From Malaciobacter marinus (GTDB lineage: Bacteria > Campylobacterota > Campylobacteria > Campylobacterales > Arcobacteraceae): a DNA stretch of 64,000 bases. Made by a program: the position numbers and the translations under genes. The notes beneath the pieces were generated by a model, which was not told where the DNA came from, did not search any database, and saw nothing but the letters and a program-made list of their open reading frames with translations. Positions 17,357 to 27,583 of this stretch are shown here, one piece after another. Position 1 is the stretch's first letter, and each line of letters opens with the position of its first letter. The stretch lies in contig NZ_CP032101.1 in NCBI RefSeq assembly GCF_003544855.1, positions 2,604,001 to 2,668,000 on the forward strand. Direction: 5' to 3'.

Positions 17357-18307
17357 ATGATAAAATTTTATATTAAAGACAAAAGACAGCCATTAGGGAT
17401 TGAAGCCTTATCAGATTTAGAAAACTTAAAAGATGTTTATTGGATTGATATGGTTTCTCCAGCTTTAGATGTATTAAAATTAGTAGAAAATAATTTTGAT
17501 ATAAAATTTCCAACAAAACAAGAGAGTCAAGAAATTGAAATAAGTTCAAGGTATTGGGAAGAAAATGAAAGCATAGAAATAAATAGTTTCTTTTTACTCT
17601 TTAAAGAAGATTATGCAAAAAATGAAACTGTTTCATTTATTTTAAAAAATGAACTTCTAATCTCAATTAGATATACACAATTAAAAACTTTTGATGATAT
17701 TTCTAGGAAAATAGCCTCATCTGGATTTAAGATTTTTAAAAGTGGTGATGATATTTTAAATGCCATACTTGATATAAGAATTGATTCTGTTGCTGATATT
17801 GTAGAAGATCTTTCAAAAGAGATTACAAAACTAAGAAGACTTGTATTAACAGATTATAAAAATAAAGATGAAGATATTTTAGGAAAGATATCAAAACTTG
17901 AAGAACTAAATATGCTAATAATAGAAAACTTAAAAGATAAACAAAGAATTTTAGCTTCACTACTAAAATCTCATCTTTGCAAACAAGATATAAAAGAAGA
18001 TATCTCTATTATGCTTAAAGATATTCGCTCACTTGTTGATTATACTCAATTTAATTTTGAAAGATTAGAATACTTACAAAATGTTTTCGTTGGCGTTTTA
18101 AGTATTGAGCAAACAAAAGTTGTAAAAATTTTTACAATAGTAAATGTTGTCTTTCTTCCTCCTACACTAATAGCAAGTATATATGGTATGAACTTTGCAC
18201 TTATGCCTGAATTAAAATGGGAATATGGATATTTATTTTCCCTTGGATTAATGGCTCTATCAGTTATAACGCCTTTGTATATTTTCAAAAAGAAAGGTTG
18301 GATGTAA
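17357..18307 (+). CDS. corA: CorA-family magnesium/divalent cation channel
   Basis: 316 residues. A long charged N-terminal cytoplasmic domain with coiled-coil helices (about 140-250) is followed by two membrane segments. The YGMN selectivity motif lies near residues 275-278 at the end of the first segment, and the chain ends in the basic tail FKKKGWM typical of the family. It probably transports Mg2+; Co2+ or Zn2+ efflux variants exist and cannot be excluded. It begins 75 bases after the mini-thioredoxin gene and is likely a separate unit. Confidence 0.9.
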   Translation: MIKFYIKDKRQPLGIEALSDLENLKDVYWIDMVSPALDVLKLVENNFDIKFPTKQESQEIEISSRYWEENESIEINSFFLLFKEDYAKNETVSFILKNELLISIRYTQLKTFDDISRKIASSGFKIFKSGDDILNAILDIRIDSVADIVEDLSKEITKLRRLVLTDYKNKDEDILGKISKLEELNMLIIENLKDKQRILASLLKSHLCKQDIKEDISIMLKDIRSLVDYTQFNFERLEYLQNVFVGVLSIEQTKVVKIFTIVNVVFLPPTLIASIYGMNFALMPELKWEYGYLFSLGLMALSVITPLYIFKKKGWM

Positions 18308-18475
18308 AATCTAACCTATATAAAAGTTTTTTTAGATATAATTGCGAAAAATCTTAAGGCTACTTTAAGAACACTCAATTTTAAAATATTTTAATAAAAA
18401 TCCATAATAATATTTATTGCATTACAAATTAGTCTATTTAAACATCAATTTAATAAAACAAAAATAAGGAACTAG

Positions 18476-19972
18476 ATGGTAAAAAGGTACTTTAAAAAAG
18501 AAGAATGGTTTGGAAACATAAAGAATGATTCCTTAGCTGGTATTGTTGTTGCACTTGCACTTATTCCAGAAGCAATTGCATTTTCAATTATTGCAGGTGT
18601 TGATCCAAAAGTAGGACTTTATGCTTCATTTTGTATTGCAGTTGTAATATCTTTTGTTGGTGGACGTCCTGGTATGATTAGTGCAGCAACTGGTGCTATG
18701 GCTTTACTTATGGTTGACTTAGTAAAAGATTACGGTCTTCAATATTTACTTGTTGCGACTTTATTAACAGGATTAATTCAAATTATTGCAGGCTATTTTA
18801 AGCTTGGAAGATTTATGAGTTTTGTTCCAAGAGCTGTTGTTGTAGGGTTTGTAAATGCACTTGCAATTTTAATTTTTATGGCTCAACTTCCAGAACTTAT
18901 AGATGTAACATGGCATGTATATGCATTAACTGCTCTTGGATTAGCAATTATTTATCTATTTCCTTATATTCCTAAAATTGGAACTATTTTACCCTCACCT
19001 TTAGTAACTATTATTATTTTAACATTAATAGTATATTTTATGGGAATTGACATAAGAACTGTTGAGGATATGGGAAAACTACCTGATACTTTACCTATAT
19101 TTTTAATTCCAGATGTACCATTTAACTTTGAAACTTTACAAATAATTTTTCCTTATTCAGTTTCACTAGCTGTAGTTGGTTTACTTGAATCTTTGATGAC
19201 TGCAACTATAGTTGATGATTTAACAGATACTACTAGTGATAAAAATAAAGAGTGTAAGGGACAAGGTATTGCAAATATTGTTTCTGGCTTTTTTGGTGGT
19301 ATGGCAGGTTGTGCTATGATTGGACAATCAGTAATTAACATCAAATCAGGTGGTAGAGGAAGATTATCAACATTTATTGCAGGTTTTTTACTTCTTATTA
19401 TGGTTGTATTTTTAAGTGATATAATATCAATTATACCAATGGCTGCCCTTGTTGCTGTTATGATTATGGTATCAATTGGAACATTTGATTGGGGTTCAAT
19501 TAAAAACTTGAAGACATTACCATTATCTACAAATATTGTTATGATTGTAACTGTAATAGTTACAGTTTATACTCATAACTTAGCCCATGGTGTAGTTGCA
19601 GGTGTACTACTTGCTTCACTATTTTTTGCTAATAAAATCTCGCACTTTATGTATTGTAACACTAGCTACGATGAAAATAAAGAGATTAAAACATATGAGT
19701 TTGTGGGACAAGTATTTTTCAATAGTGCTGATAAGTTCTATGAAACATTTGATTTTAAAGAAGTATTAGATAAAGTTGTAATAGATTTATCAAGAGCTCA
19801 CTTTTGGGATGTATCTGCTGTTTATGCATTAGATAAAGCAGTTATAAAACTAAGACGTGAGGGAACAGAAGTTGTAGTAATAGGACAAAATGAAGCAAGT
19901 AAAACTATTATAGATAGATTTGGTGTACATGATAGACCAGAAGAGATTGATAAAGTAATGGGAGGGCATTAA
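18476..19972 (+). CDS. SulP-family anion transporter with STAS domain
   Basis: 498 residues. The N-terminal signature [32 protein letters not shown] identifies the SulP/SLC26 family; ten or more membrane segments follow. The C-terminal ~95 residues (from about 400) form a STAS domain with [20 protein letters not shown]. Substrates in the family include sulfate and bicarbonate; which applies here cannot be told. The next gene, a universal stress protein, begins one base after the stop, so the two are co-transcribed and probably functionally linked. The ribosome site is AAGGA, 7 bases from the ATG. Confidence 0.9.
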   Translation: MVKRYFKKEEWFGNIKNDSLAGIVVALALIPEAIAFSIIAGVDPKVGLYASFCIAVVISFVGGRPGMISAATGAMALLMVDLVKDYGLQYLLVATLLTGLIQIIAGYFKLGRFMSFVPRAVVVGFVNALAILIFMAQLPELIDVTWHVYALTALGLAIIYLFPYIPKIGTILPSPLVTIIILTLIVYFMGIDIRTVEDMGKLPDTLPIFLIPDVPFNFETLQIIFPYSVSLAVVGLLESLMTATIVDDLTDTTSDKNKECKGQGIANIVSGFFGGMAGCAMIGQSVINIKSGGRGRLSTFIAGFLLLIMVVFLSDIISIIPMAALVAVMIMVSIGTFDWGSIKNLKTLPLSTNIVMIVTVIVTVYTHNLAHGVVAGVLLASLFFANKISHFMYCNTSYDENKEIKTYEFVGQVFFNSADKFYETFDFKEVLDKVVIDLSRAHFWDVSAVYALDKAVIKLRREGTEVVVIGQNEASKTIIDRFGVHDRPEEIDKVMGGH

Positions 19973-19973
19973 G

Positions 19974-20813
19974 ATGGCTTATGTATTATGTTGTGTAGAT
20001 GGTAAAAACTACTCTTATTCTGCTTGTGATTATGCAGTTAAGATTTCAAATAATATGAATCTTCCTTTGAAGTTTTTAAATATAGTTGTTCACAATCACT
20101 ACTCTAGTAAAGTTGATTTATCTGGAAGTATAGTTCTTGGAGAAAGAGATGATATATTACAAGAACTTGCAAAAGAAGAAGAAGAGCAAAGTAAATCTGC
20201 AATTAAATCAGGAAAAGAGATTTTAAATGAACTTAAACAAAGAGCTTCACAAACTTGTAACAATGAAGTAATTATATCTCAAATTCATGGAGAGGTTATT
20301 GATAATATTTTAGAGCTTGAAGATGAAATTGAAGCTTTAGTAATAGGTATTAAAAGCAAAGAAGAGCATGAAATTGGAGATAATGTAAAAGAGATTATTA
20401 GAAATATACATAAACCTGTACTTTTAGTAAATAGTGATTATGTAGAGCCTAAAAAACTCCTTGTAGCATATAATGGTTCAAGTGAATCAAAAAAACTTTT
20501 ACAACAAACATCAAGTAACCCACTATTTAAAGATGTAAAAAGAGATATAGTAAATCTTAATACCAATAAAATAGAATCAGCAACACTTCTACAAGAAGCA
20601 AAAGAGATTTATTCTAAAAAAGATTATGAAGTAGAAACAAAGACTTTAGATGGAACAAGTGAAGATTTACTTATAAACTATTTTAATGAAAATAGTTGTG
20701 ATATTTTAGCAATGGGTGCATTTGGACACTCAAGGGTAAAAGAGTTCATTTTTGGAAGCTTTACATCAAAAGTTCTTTCAAAGATGAAAAAACCTTTGCT
20801 TTTATTTAGATAA
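19974..20813 (+). CDS. Tandem universal stress protein (UspA family)
   Basis: 279 residues made of two Usp domains (about 1-145 and 155-279). The C-terminal domain keeps the nucleotide-binding pattern G-x2-G-x9-GS in GAFGHSRVKEFIFGSFTSK; the first domain is more divergent at this site. It starts one base after the SulP stop. Usp proteins paired with a SulP transporter are a recurring arrangement; a regulatory role on transport is inferred. It ends next to a strong terminator shared with rarD. Confidence 0.87.
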   Translation: MAYVLCCVDGKNYSYSACDYAVKISNNMNLPLKFLNIVVHNHYSSKVDLSGSIVLGERDDILQELAKEEEEQSKSAIKSGKEILNELKQRASQTCNNEVIISQIHGEVIDNILELEDEIEALVIGIKSKEEHEIGDNVKEIIRNIHKPVLLVNSDYVEPKKLLVAYNGSSESKKLLQQTSSNPLFKDVKRDIVNLNTNKIESATLLQEAKEIYSKKDYEVETKTLDGTSEDLLINYFNENSCDILAMGAFGHSRVKEFIFGSFTSKVLSKMKKPLLLFR

Positions 20814-20842
20814 GAAGAAAAGATTAAGCTTTTCTTCTTTTT
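20812..20842. terminator. Bidirectional terminator between usp and rarD
   Basis: An 11-bp perfect stem (20812-20822 with 20829-20839) has a 6-base loop and is followed by T residues to 20842 on the plus strand. It covers the last codons and stop of rarD on the other strand. Confidence 0.85.
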
Positions 20843-21699
20843 AAACCATCAAATGAAAAGATTAATAAAGCTATCCAAATAAGTGTAAATGTAATAAGTT
20901 TGTTTACATTTAAAACCTCATCATAAACAAATACTGCAACTAAAAATGCAACGGTTGGTCCTATATACTGAATAAACCCTAAAGCTGTTAAACTCATTCT
21001 AGTAGCAGCTGCATTGAACCATAAAAGAGGAACTACTGTTACAAGTCCGCTTAAAGATAGTATTGTCATATCATAAGAGCTTAAAGTATTAAATACACTT
21101 TGCTCATTTTGTACTAAAAAGTTTAAGTATATCAAAGCTATTGGTAAAATAACTATTGTTTCTATAAAAAGCCCAGGAATAGATGAAATTGCAATTTTTT
21201 TTCTAACCATTCCATAAAATCCAAATGAAAAGGCTAAAGTCAGTGCAATTATAGGAATTGTTCCTAGTGTTGCAAGCTGATAAACAACTGCAATTATTGC
21301 TAAAACAATTGCAATACCTTGTGCTTTATTTACCCTTTCTTGAAAAATCAAAAATCCTAAAGCAACAGTTACTAAAGGTGTAATAAAATATCCCAAGCTT
21401 GCTTCAACTATTTTATTTACAGAAATTGAATATATAAATGTAAACCAATTAATTGATATTAAAATTGATGCAAAAATCAAATACTTCATCTTTGCAAGAC
21501 TTTTAAAAATCGGCTTTAAAGTATTAAATTGTTTACTAATAAATAGTAAAAATACAAGCACTACAACAGAAAAAACAACCCTATGAGCTAAAATCTCAAA
21601 TGGAGGAACCATAGTAATTTGCTTGTAGTACATTGGAGTTAAACCCCAAAAAAGAAAAGCACAAAGTGCATATAATAATCCTAATTTTTTTTCACTCAC
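20824..21699 (-). CDS. rarD: RarD-type EamA transporter
   Basis: 291 residues with ten hydrophobic segments arranged as two EamA repeats. The N-terminus LGLLYALCAFLFWGLTPMYYK and the APPFEILAHRVVFS-like segment (here VPPFEILAHRVVFS) are characteristic of RarD. Substrate is unknown in most members of the family. The start codon is GTG at 21699 with only a weak ribosome site upstream; no closer in-frame ATG fits. The last residues KRRKA are encoded within the terminator hairpin. Confidence 0.88.
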   Translation of the reverse strand: MSEKKLGLLYALCAFLFWGLTPMYYKQITMVPPFEILAHRVVFSVVVLVFLLFISKQFNTLKPIFKSLAKMKYLIFASILISINWFTFIYSISVNKIVEASLGYFITPLVTVALGFLIFQERVNKAQGIAIVLAIIAVVYQLATLGTIPIIALTLAFSFGFYGMVRKKIAISSIPGLFIETIVILPIALIYLNFLVQNEQSVFNTLSSYDMTILSLSGLVTVVPLLWFNAAATRMSLTALGFIQYIGPTVAFLVAVFVYDEVLNVNKLITFTLIWIALLIFSFDGLKRRKA

Positions 21700-21800
21700 G
21701 ATAATATCTTTTTATAATTTTTTGAAACTATAGCTAAAAGTGAGAAAAAAAGAACTTATTAAAAAATATAGTTTATTCTTTCTATTTTTTCAAATTCTAT

Positions 21801-22148
21801 TTAGTACTCTTCTTCAATTTCATCTTTTAATACATAAATATATGTATCAATATCTAATTCATCATATCTTTCAACAGTTACTTCTTGTCTTATAAATTCA
21901 GCACCCTCAAACTCATCTAAATTATCCCAATGATTTAAAAGATTATTTGAATAAAACAAAAAACCATGAACTGTATCTTCTCCTGATTCAAGTCTTATTC
22001 CAGGATATCCCATTCCTGCACTCCAACCTGCATCTATTAGTTTTCCTTTAACTGTTGCAGGAACAAACTTACCTACAATATTTTCTAGTACATGTGCATT
22101 TGGACAGTTTGGCATTAAGGTTCCATATACAAAAAGTGTTTCACTCAT
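21801..22148 (-). CDS. Gamma-glutamylcyclotransferase-like protein (GGCT/AIG2 fold)
   Basis: 115 residues. The N-terminal FVYGTLMPNCPNA is the substrate-binding signature (VYGTL) of the GGCT/YtfP family, and the acidic LDEFEGAEFIRQEV segment matches the second conserved block. Members act on gamma-glutamyl or related amides; small bacterial ones are often uncharacterised. It overlaps the upstream CBS-domain gene by four bases (ATGA), so the two are coupled. Confidence 0.85.
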   Translation of the reverse strand: MSETLFVYGTLMPNCPNAHVLENIVGKFVPATVKGKLIDAGWSAGMGYPGIRLESGEDTVHGFLFYSNNLLNHWDNLDEFEGAEFIRQEVTVERYDELDIDTYIYVLKDEIEEEY

Positions 22149-23209
22149 GAATTATTTTTCCTTTTTTGAATCATCATTTTGCTTTGAATAATTCTATTTC
22201 TATTTTTTGCAAATATTTGCATATCTTCCACTTCATCTAGTTCATCAACTATTTCTACTCCTAAAAGTGCTTCTATAACATCTTCAAGTGTTACAATACC
22301 GCTTGTTTGTCCATATTGATCAGTTACAACAAAAAGATGTGTTTTTCTCTTTACAAATAGATCAATCAAATTAGAAACAGGGATATTTTCAGATACTTTA
22401 TAAACATTCATAGCAATATCTTTTACTTTTTTGTTATCTCTATTTTCAATACTCTCTTCTAATATTGATTGATTTAAAACTATTCCTACAATATCATCAA
22501 TAGTATCTTTATAAACAGGTATTCTAGAATAAATATAAATTTTATCACTATCAAGAGCTTCTTTAATAGTAGTATTTTCATCAAAAGCAAAAACTACACT
22601 TCTTGGTGTCATAACATCTTTGGCTTTTACATTTTTTAGTTTAAATAAGTTTGCAATAAGAGTACTCTCTTTTGATAAAATTGATCCTTCTTTTTCTCCC
22701 ATTGCAATAATTGTCATAATTTCATCTCTTGAAATATTGTTACTACAATCTTTATTTTTTGAAATATAATTTGTAATAAAAGTTGATATCCAAACTAAAG
22801 GGTAAGACACTTTAATCAAAAAAGAGATTATATAAGCTGATGGAATTAATAGTTTTTTCCAATAAATAGCCCCTATTGTTTTGGGAATAATTTCAGAAAA
22901 ATATAAAATCATTAAAGTTAAAACAAAAGCTATTAATGTTTGCCATTCATCTCCAAAAAGATTTTGTGCTTGAGCTCCAACACCTGCTGCACCCATTGTA
23001 TGGGCAAATGTATTTAAAATCAGAATTGAAGAGATTGGTTTATCAATATCTGATTTTAATTTTTTTAAAATTTTTATTGCTTTTGAATCATCTTTTTTTG
23101 ATAAAGATTCTATATAACTACTCGTACTTGAAAGTAAAACTGCTTCTAAAACAGAACATAAAAATGATACTAATATTGCTATTAGTAAATATACAATAAG
23201 AAGGGTCAT
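22145..23209 (-). CDS. CNNM/CorC-type membrane protein with CBS pair
   Basis: 354 residues. The first ~150 residues form a DUF21 (CNNM) membrane domain with about four hydrophobic segments. Two CBS motifs follow (about 190-310: KAKDVMTPRSVVFAFD and HLFVVTDQYGQTSGIVTLEDVIEALLG), and the C-terminus is a short basic tail without a full CorC_HlyC domain. Relatives export or sense Mg2+ and other divalent cations; old annotations as 'hemolysin' are unsupported. AAAGGGCTAAG precedes the ATG. It leads a two-gene unit with the GGCT gene. Confidence 0.87.
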   Translation of the reverse strand: MTLLIVYLLIAILVSFLCSVLEAVLLSSTSSYIESLSKKDDSKAIKILKKLKSDIDKPISSILILNTFAHTMGAAGVGAQAQNLFGDEWQTLIAFVLTLMILYFSEIIPKTIGAIYWKKLLIPSAYIISFLIKVSYPLVWISTFITNYISKNKDCSNNISRDEIMTIIAMGEKEGSILSKESTLIANLFKLKNVKAKDVMTPRSVVFAFDENTTIKEALDSDKIYIYSRIPVYKDTIDDIVGIVLNQSILEESIENRDNKKVKDIAMNVYKVSENIPVSNLIDLFVKRKTHLFVVTDQYGQTSGIVTLEDVIEALLGVEIVDELDEVEDMQIFAKNRNRIIQSKMMIQKRKNNS

Positions 23210-23317
23210 CTTAGCCCTTTATTTGTACGCTTACGGGTTTGATACATTTTTTTTCCTATGTAAAATCTAATATCAAAGCATACTATATATAGAGTAAAAA
23301 ATTAATTACTTTTATCT

Positions 23318-24031
23318 TTATTTGAAAAAAGAAATAACAATTGGCAAAAAAATTGCTGTAAATATGCCACTAAGACCCATAGCAAGAGCAGAAAATGCAG
23401 CTGCTTTTTGTCCTATTTCTATTGCTCTTGCTGTTCCTATTCCATGTGAAATTAAACCAAGAGCAAAACCTTTTGAAGTTTCATTTTCAATTTTAAGGAC
23501 TTTAAAAATAATTGTCCCTAATAGTGCACCAATAATTCCTGTAATAATAACAAAGCCAACAGCTAAAGAAGGAATTGCTCCTATTTGTTCAGAAGTAATA
23601 ATTGCAATTGGAGCTGTTATTGATTTTGTTGTCATTGATAAAATTGTTGCAAGTTTTGCATCTAAAACCCAAAGTAATCCAACTGCAATTGCAATAGAAA
23701 ATACTCCTGCAATAATAAGTGTGGCAATTATTGGAATAAACAAAGACTTAATATACTTTAAATTATTAAACAAAGGAAGAGCCAAAGCAACAGTAGCAGG
23801 TCCTAAGAAAAAGTGAATAATTTTAACACCTTCAAAATACTCTTTATAAGAAGTATTAGTTAATAAAATCACACTCATAATAATAGCATAGGCTATTATT
23901 ATTGGTTGAAGTAAAGTATTTTTATTAAATTTTTCATAAACAATAATTCCAATTTTAAAAGAAGCCAGTGTCAAAATAAGCCATGTTAGTGGTGTTGTAT
24001 GAATATATTGTATTACTGCATCAAAGTTCAT
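23318..24031 (-). CDS. lrgB: LrgB/CidB-family membrane protein
   Basis: 237 residues, highly hydrophobic, with the LrgB signatures TTKSITAPIAIITSEQIGAIPSLA in the middle and LGLISHGIGTARAIEIG near the C-terminus. It partners LrgA. In Gram-positive bacteria the pair modulates murein hydrolase release; in Gram-negative bacteria and plastids, roles in export of small organic acids such as pyruvate or glycolate are discussed. It overlaps lrgA by 11 bases. The plus-strand frame opposite it is a shadow. Confidence 0.9.
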   Translation of the reverse strand: MNFDAVIQYIHTTPLTWLILTLASFKIGIIVYEKFNKNTLLQPIIIAYAIIMSVILLTNTSYKEYFEGVKIIHFFLGPATVALALPLFNNLKYIKSLFIPIIATLIIAGVFSIAIAVGLLWVLDAKLATILSMTTKSITAPIAIITSEQIGAIPSLAVGFVIITGIIGALLGTIIFKVLKIENETSKGFALGLISHGIGTARAIEIGQKAAAFSALAMGLSGIFTAIFLPIVISFFK

Positions 24032-24374
24032 TTTTTGCTCTTTTTTCTGTCAAATAATCCATAAGTTTTGCACTAAAAGCTAATGCTATAATTGTTCCTA
24101 AAACAAGTGAAATCAATATTGCCCAAAACTCTTTTTGCAAAATATCTGCTTGAGTTATTATTCCCATTGCTGCTGGAATAAAAAGCATTGGAAGATATTT
24201 TAAATGAATAAATACTGCATTATCTAAACTTTTAAAACTACTTTTTCTTATCATTAAAAATAAAAGTAAAAGTATCATTCCTATTACTGGGCCTGGAATA
24301 AGGAGTGAAAATAACTTAGTTATGCACTCACCTAAAAATTGAAATAGAAGTAAAACAATTATTCCTTTTAACAT
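24021..24374 (-). CDS. lrgA: LrgA/CidA-family holin-like membrane protein
   Basis: 117 residues with four hydrophobic segments and the family motif LLIPGPVIGMILLLLFL near the start. It has the AAAGGATGG ribosome site and is the first gene of the lrgA-lrgB pair. A YheO-like regulator is encoded divergently 110 bases away and is a plausible regulator of the pair, though this is inferred from position only. Confidence 0.88.
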   Translation of the reverse strand: MLKGIIVLLLFQFLGECITKLFSLLIPGPVIGMILLLLFLMIRKSSFKSLDNAVFIHLKYLPMLFIPAAMGIITQADILQKEFWAILISLVLGTIIALAFSAKLMDYLTEKRAKNEL

Positions 24375-24484
24375 TTACCATCCTTTAAAAAATAAAATTA
24401 TACTTTTTTATATACATTTTGTCAATTTATAAATATAATATAGACTTTTTGTATTTTAAGTATCTTTTATAGTATTATGCATTT

Positions 24485-25090
24485 ATGAATAAAAAACTAC
24501 AAACACATAAAACAACTTGTGATGCAATTGCAAAACTATTTTATCCAAATGTTGAAGTTGTATTACATGATACAAATGAAGAGAAACTAGTTCATATTAG
24601 CAATGCCTTTTCAAAAAGAGAAGTAGGCGATAAGATGCTAAATGATGTAAAAGATATAAAATCTTTAAAATCAGATATTGTAGGTCCTTATGAAAAAGTA
24701 AATTTAGATGGTAAAAAATTAAAAACAGTTTCTTCTATAATAAGAGATGAAGATAATGAAGTAATTGGAATAATGTGTATAAATTTTGACATTAATACAT
24801 TTGAAAATATATTTCATTCACTAAAGAATTTTTTAAATATAGAAAACAGTGAAGAAAAACCAAATCTATTATTTACACAAGATTGGAAAAGTCACACAAA
24901 TACAATAATAAATAACTATTTAAAAACTAACAATAAAAATTTAAAAAATTTAAAAATAAAAGAAAAAAAAGAGTTGATTTTGTATTTAAATAGTGAAGGT
25001 ATTTTTTCAATTAGAAATGTAATATCATATTTATGCGATATATTAAATATATCAAGAGCCACTATTTATAAATGGTTAAAAGAGAAATAA
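24485..25090 (+). CDS. YheO-like PAS/HTH transcriptional regulator
   Basis: 201 residues. The N-terminal ~115 residues match the YheO-like PAS domain (CDAIAKLFYPNVEVVLHD near 13-30 and IMCINFDINTFENI near 97-110). The C-terminal ~60 residues form the matching helix-turn-helix, ending SYLCDILNISRATIYKWLK. Family members such as DauR regulate D-amino acid or other catabolic genes. No Shine-Dalgarno sequence is visible; a TATAGT/TATTAT -10 candidate ends within 10 bases of the ATG, so the transcript may be nearly leaderless. It diverges from lrgAB. Confidence 0.88.
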   Translation: MNKKLQTHKTTCDAIAKLFYPNVEVVLHDTNEEKLVHISNAFSKREVGDKMLNDVKDIKSLKSDIVGPYEKVNLDGKKLKTVSSIIRDEDNEVIGIMCINFDINTFENIFHSLKNFLNIENSEEKPNLLFTQDWKSHTNTIINNYLKTNNKNLKNLKIKEKKELILYLNSEGIFSIRNVISYLCDILNISRATIYKWLKEK

Positions 25091-25220
25091 TTCACTATTC
25101 CTATCAATAAAAAATAGCTCATCTATAAAAGTCTTAAAAATGTCCTAATCTAGCTGTATAATTATGAATTTATGCAAAAAAAATGTATAATTATAAGCAT
25201 AAAGCCAAAAAGGACTTAAC

Positions 25221-27545
25221 ATGAAAAACATGACAATTAGAACTAAGCTTATACTAATTATAGTTTTTACTATAATTTCAGTAGCAACAATGATTGCAAT
25301 AAAATCTATTCATTCTTTAAATAGTTTAACAAAAGAGAATATAGCAGACTATAGGAAAACTGCTTATAATGTAGAAGAGGAAACTTTAGCTTCTTATACA
25401 AACTTTGCAAAAAATATTCTTGAGAACTATTATAAACAATCTGATGTTGAAAAAATAAAAGAAAATATAAAAAATAACCTTGATAAACAAACAGATTTTT
25501 TATTTAAGATTTTAGAAAAGCTTTATAGTGAATTAAGTGGTAAAGTCCCAGATAAAGAATTAAAGAAAATTTTATTAGATGCTATTGCAGGAGCTAGATA
25601 TGGAGTAAATCAAGATTATTTTTTCGTCTATAATGAAAATGCAATAGTTTTAAAGCATCCAATAAATCCTACAAAAGAGGGGAAAAGATATCCAAAACCT
25701 CATATTCTAAACTTTATTAAATTAGCAATTGAAAATGGCGAAGGTCTAGTTTCATATGAACAAACAGTTCCTAATAAACCACCAAGACAAAAAGTATCTT
25801 ATGTAAGAATGTTCAAACCTTTTAATTGGATAATAGGTACAGGTGCATATATAGATGATATATCTGAATCATTAAAGAAAAAAGCTTTAGAAGAAATATC
25901 TGAATTAAAGTTTGGTGAAAATGGATATTTCTTTATTTATGATTATGAAGGTACTAACTTAATGCATCCAGCAAAACCTGAGTTAGTAGGTAAAAATATA
26001 ATAAATCTAAAAAGTAAAAAAGGTATTTATTTTATAAAAGAGTTAGTAAATGCAGCTAAAGAAGGTGGGTCAATTGTAAGATATGATTTCCCAAAACCAG
26101 GAAGTAATGAAGAGTCAGAAAAATTAGGCTATGCCACAGGTTTTGATCCATGGCAATGGATGATAGGAACAGGAGTATATACAGATAAAATTGAAGGTCA
26201 TATTAAAACAATGGAAGAAGAAGCATCAGATAAAATTTTATCTATTGTTTTTGGGATTGTTTTAATTGCCTTTATTATTTCAGTACTTATAGCCCTATTT
26301 GTTATTTTCTTTATAAATAATCAAATTAATAAACCTTTAAATAAGTTTCAAAATGGCTTATTGGATTTTTTCAAATATATAAATAAAGAAAAAGACAATA
26401 CTGAAAGAATCGATATTATTACAAAAGATGAAATAGGACAAATGGCAACTATTGTAAATGAAAATATCGAAAAAACAAATAAGTTATTAGACCAAGATTA
26501 TAAATTAATCGACAATGTAAAACATATTGTTTCAGAAGTAAATGCAGGGAATTTAGAAAATAGAGTTACTATAAAAACAGAGAATAAAAGTTTAGAGGAC
26601 TTAAAACAAAACCTAAATGAAATGCTTGATTCTATCTCTTCAAAAATAAACAATAACTTTATAGAAATAGATAAATCCTTAGTAGAGTTTAAACAGATGA
26701 ACTTTACACATAGAATTTCAAATCCAAAAGGTGAAGTTGCTATTGCTCTTAACTCTTTAGCTGATACTATAAATGAAATGTTAGTTAAAAATAAAACTAA
26801 TGGTATAAACTTAAGAGAAAACTCTAAAAGTCTTCTAGAAACAGTAACTATTTTAAGTACTTCTTCAAATGAATCTGCTTCAAACTTAGAAGAAACAGCA
26901 GCAGCACTAGAAGAGATAACAAGTACAATAATAAATAACTCAGAAAATGTAGCAAAAATGAGTAATTACGCAAAAGAGTTATCAACTTCTGCAAAAACAG
27001 GACAAAATTTGGCAAATGATACTACAACTGCCATGGATGAGATGAATGAACAAACACAAGCAGTTGCAGAAGCAATAACAGTAATTGATCAAATAGCATT
27101 TCAAACAAATATCTTAAGTTTAAACGCAGCAGTAGAAGCAGCAACAGCAGGTGAAGCTGGAAAAGGTTTTGCAGTTGTAGCAGCAGAAGTAAGAAACCTT
27201 GCAAGTAGAAGTGCAGAAGCTGCAAATGAAATAAAAAGAATAGTAGAAAATGCGACAAGTAAAGCAAATGAAGGTAAAAGCATAAGCTCAGAAATGATTA
27301 AAGGTTATGATAATTTATTGGAAAATATCAGAAAATCAACAGAAATGATTAATGAGATAACAACAGCTAGTAAAGAACAAGAATCAGGAATCACTCAAAT
27401 AAATGATGCAGTAACACAACTAGACCAACAAACACAAAAAAATGCAAGTGTAGCAAGTCAAACAAATGATATAGCTATAGAAACAGAAAAAATTGCAACA
27501 ACAATTTTAGAAGATGTTGAAGAAAAAAGATTTATTGAGAAATAA
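25221..27545 (+). CDS. Methyl-accepting chemotaxis protein with tandem Cache domains
   Basis: 774 residues. A first membrane segment (8-28) and second (about 339-366) enclose a periplasmic region holding two Cache_2 modules, each ending in the hallmark [13 protein letters not shown] or [13 protein letters not shown]. After the membrane comes a HAMP region and a second HAMP-like stretch (about 370-545), then the signalling hairpin with [20 protein letters not shown] near 623 and [18 protein letters not shown]. There is no C-terminal CheR pentapeptide. Ligand unknown; Cache_2 receptors commonly bind small organic acids. Preceded by AAAAGGAC and followed by a strong terminator. Confidence 0.93.
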   Translation: MKNMTIRTKLILIIVFTIISVATMIAIKSIHSLNSLTKENIADYRKTAYNVEEETLASYTNFAKNILENYYKQSDVEKIKENIKNNLDKQTDFLFKILEKLYSELSGKVPDKELKKILLDAIAGARYGVNQDYFFVYNENAIVLKHPINPTKEGKRYPKPHILNFIKLAIENGEGLVSYEQTVPNKPPRQKVSYVRMFKPFNWIIGTGAYIDDISESLKKKALEEISELKFGENGYFFIYDYEGTNLMHPAKPELVGKNIINLKSKKGIYFIKELVNAAKEGGSIVRYDFPKPGSNEESEKLGYATGFDPWQWMIGTGVYTDKIEGHIKTMEEEASDKILSIVFGIVLIAFIISVLIALFVIFFINNQINKPLNKFQNGLLDFFKYINKEKDNTERIDIITKDEIGQMATIVNENIEKTNKLLDQDYKLIDNVKHIVSEVNAGNLENRVTIKTENKSLEDLKQNLNEMLDSISSKINNNFIEIDKSLVEFKQMNFTHRISNPKGEVAIALNSLADTINEMLVKNKTNGINLRENSKSLLETVTILSTSSNESASNLEETAAALEEITSTIINNSENVAKMSNYAKELSTSAKTGQNLANDTTTAMDEMNEQTQAVAEAITVIDQIAFQTNILSLNAAVEAATAGEAGKGFAVVAAEVRNLASRSAEAANEIKRIVENATSKANEGKSISSEMIKGYDNLLENIRKSTEMINEITTASKEQESGITQINDAVTQLDQQTQKNASVASQTNDIAIETEKIATTILEDVEEKRFIEK

Positions 27546-27547
27546 TA

Positions 27548-27578
27548 ATTTCCTAGCACTATAAAAGTGCTAGGAAAT
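27548..27578. terminator. Bidirectional terminator between the chemoreceptor and a response regulator
   Basis: A perfect 13-bp stem (27548-27560 with 27566-27578) closes a 5-base loop. It sits 3 bases after the chemoreceptor stop and 5 bases from the stop of the convergent response regulator. Confidence 0.88.
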
Positions 27579-27583
27579 AAACT

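Noticed and set aside
23322-23816. 164-codon plus-strand frame opposite lrgB
   Set aside because: Shadow of the lrgB reading frame; the minus-strand product carries clear LrgB motifs.
24400-24420. TATACA half-site upstream of lrgA
   Set aside because: No matching TGTATA six bases plus five upstream, so not counted as a member of the amt/glnD operator set.
25155-25194. Direct repeat TGTATAATTAT (25155-25165 and 25184-25194) before the chemoreceptor gene
   Set aside because: It begins like the amt operator but lacks the second half (TATACA at the right spacing); more likely AT-rich promoter DNA with -10-like hexamers.
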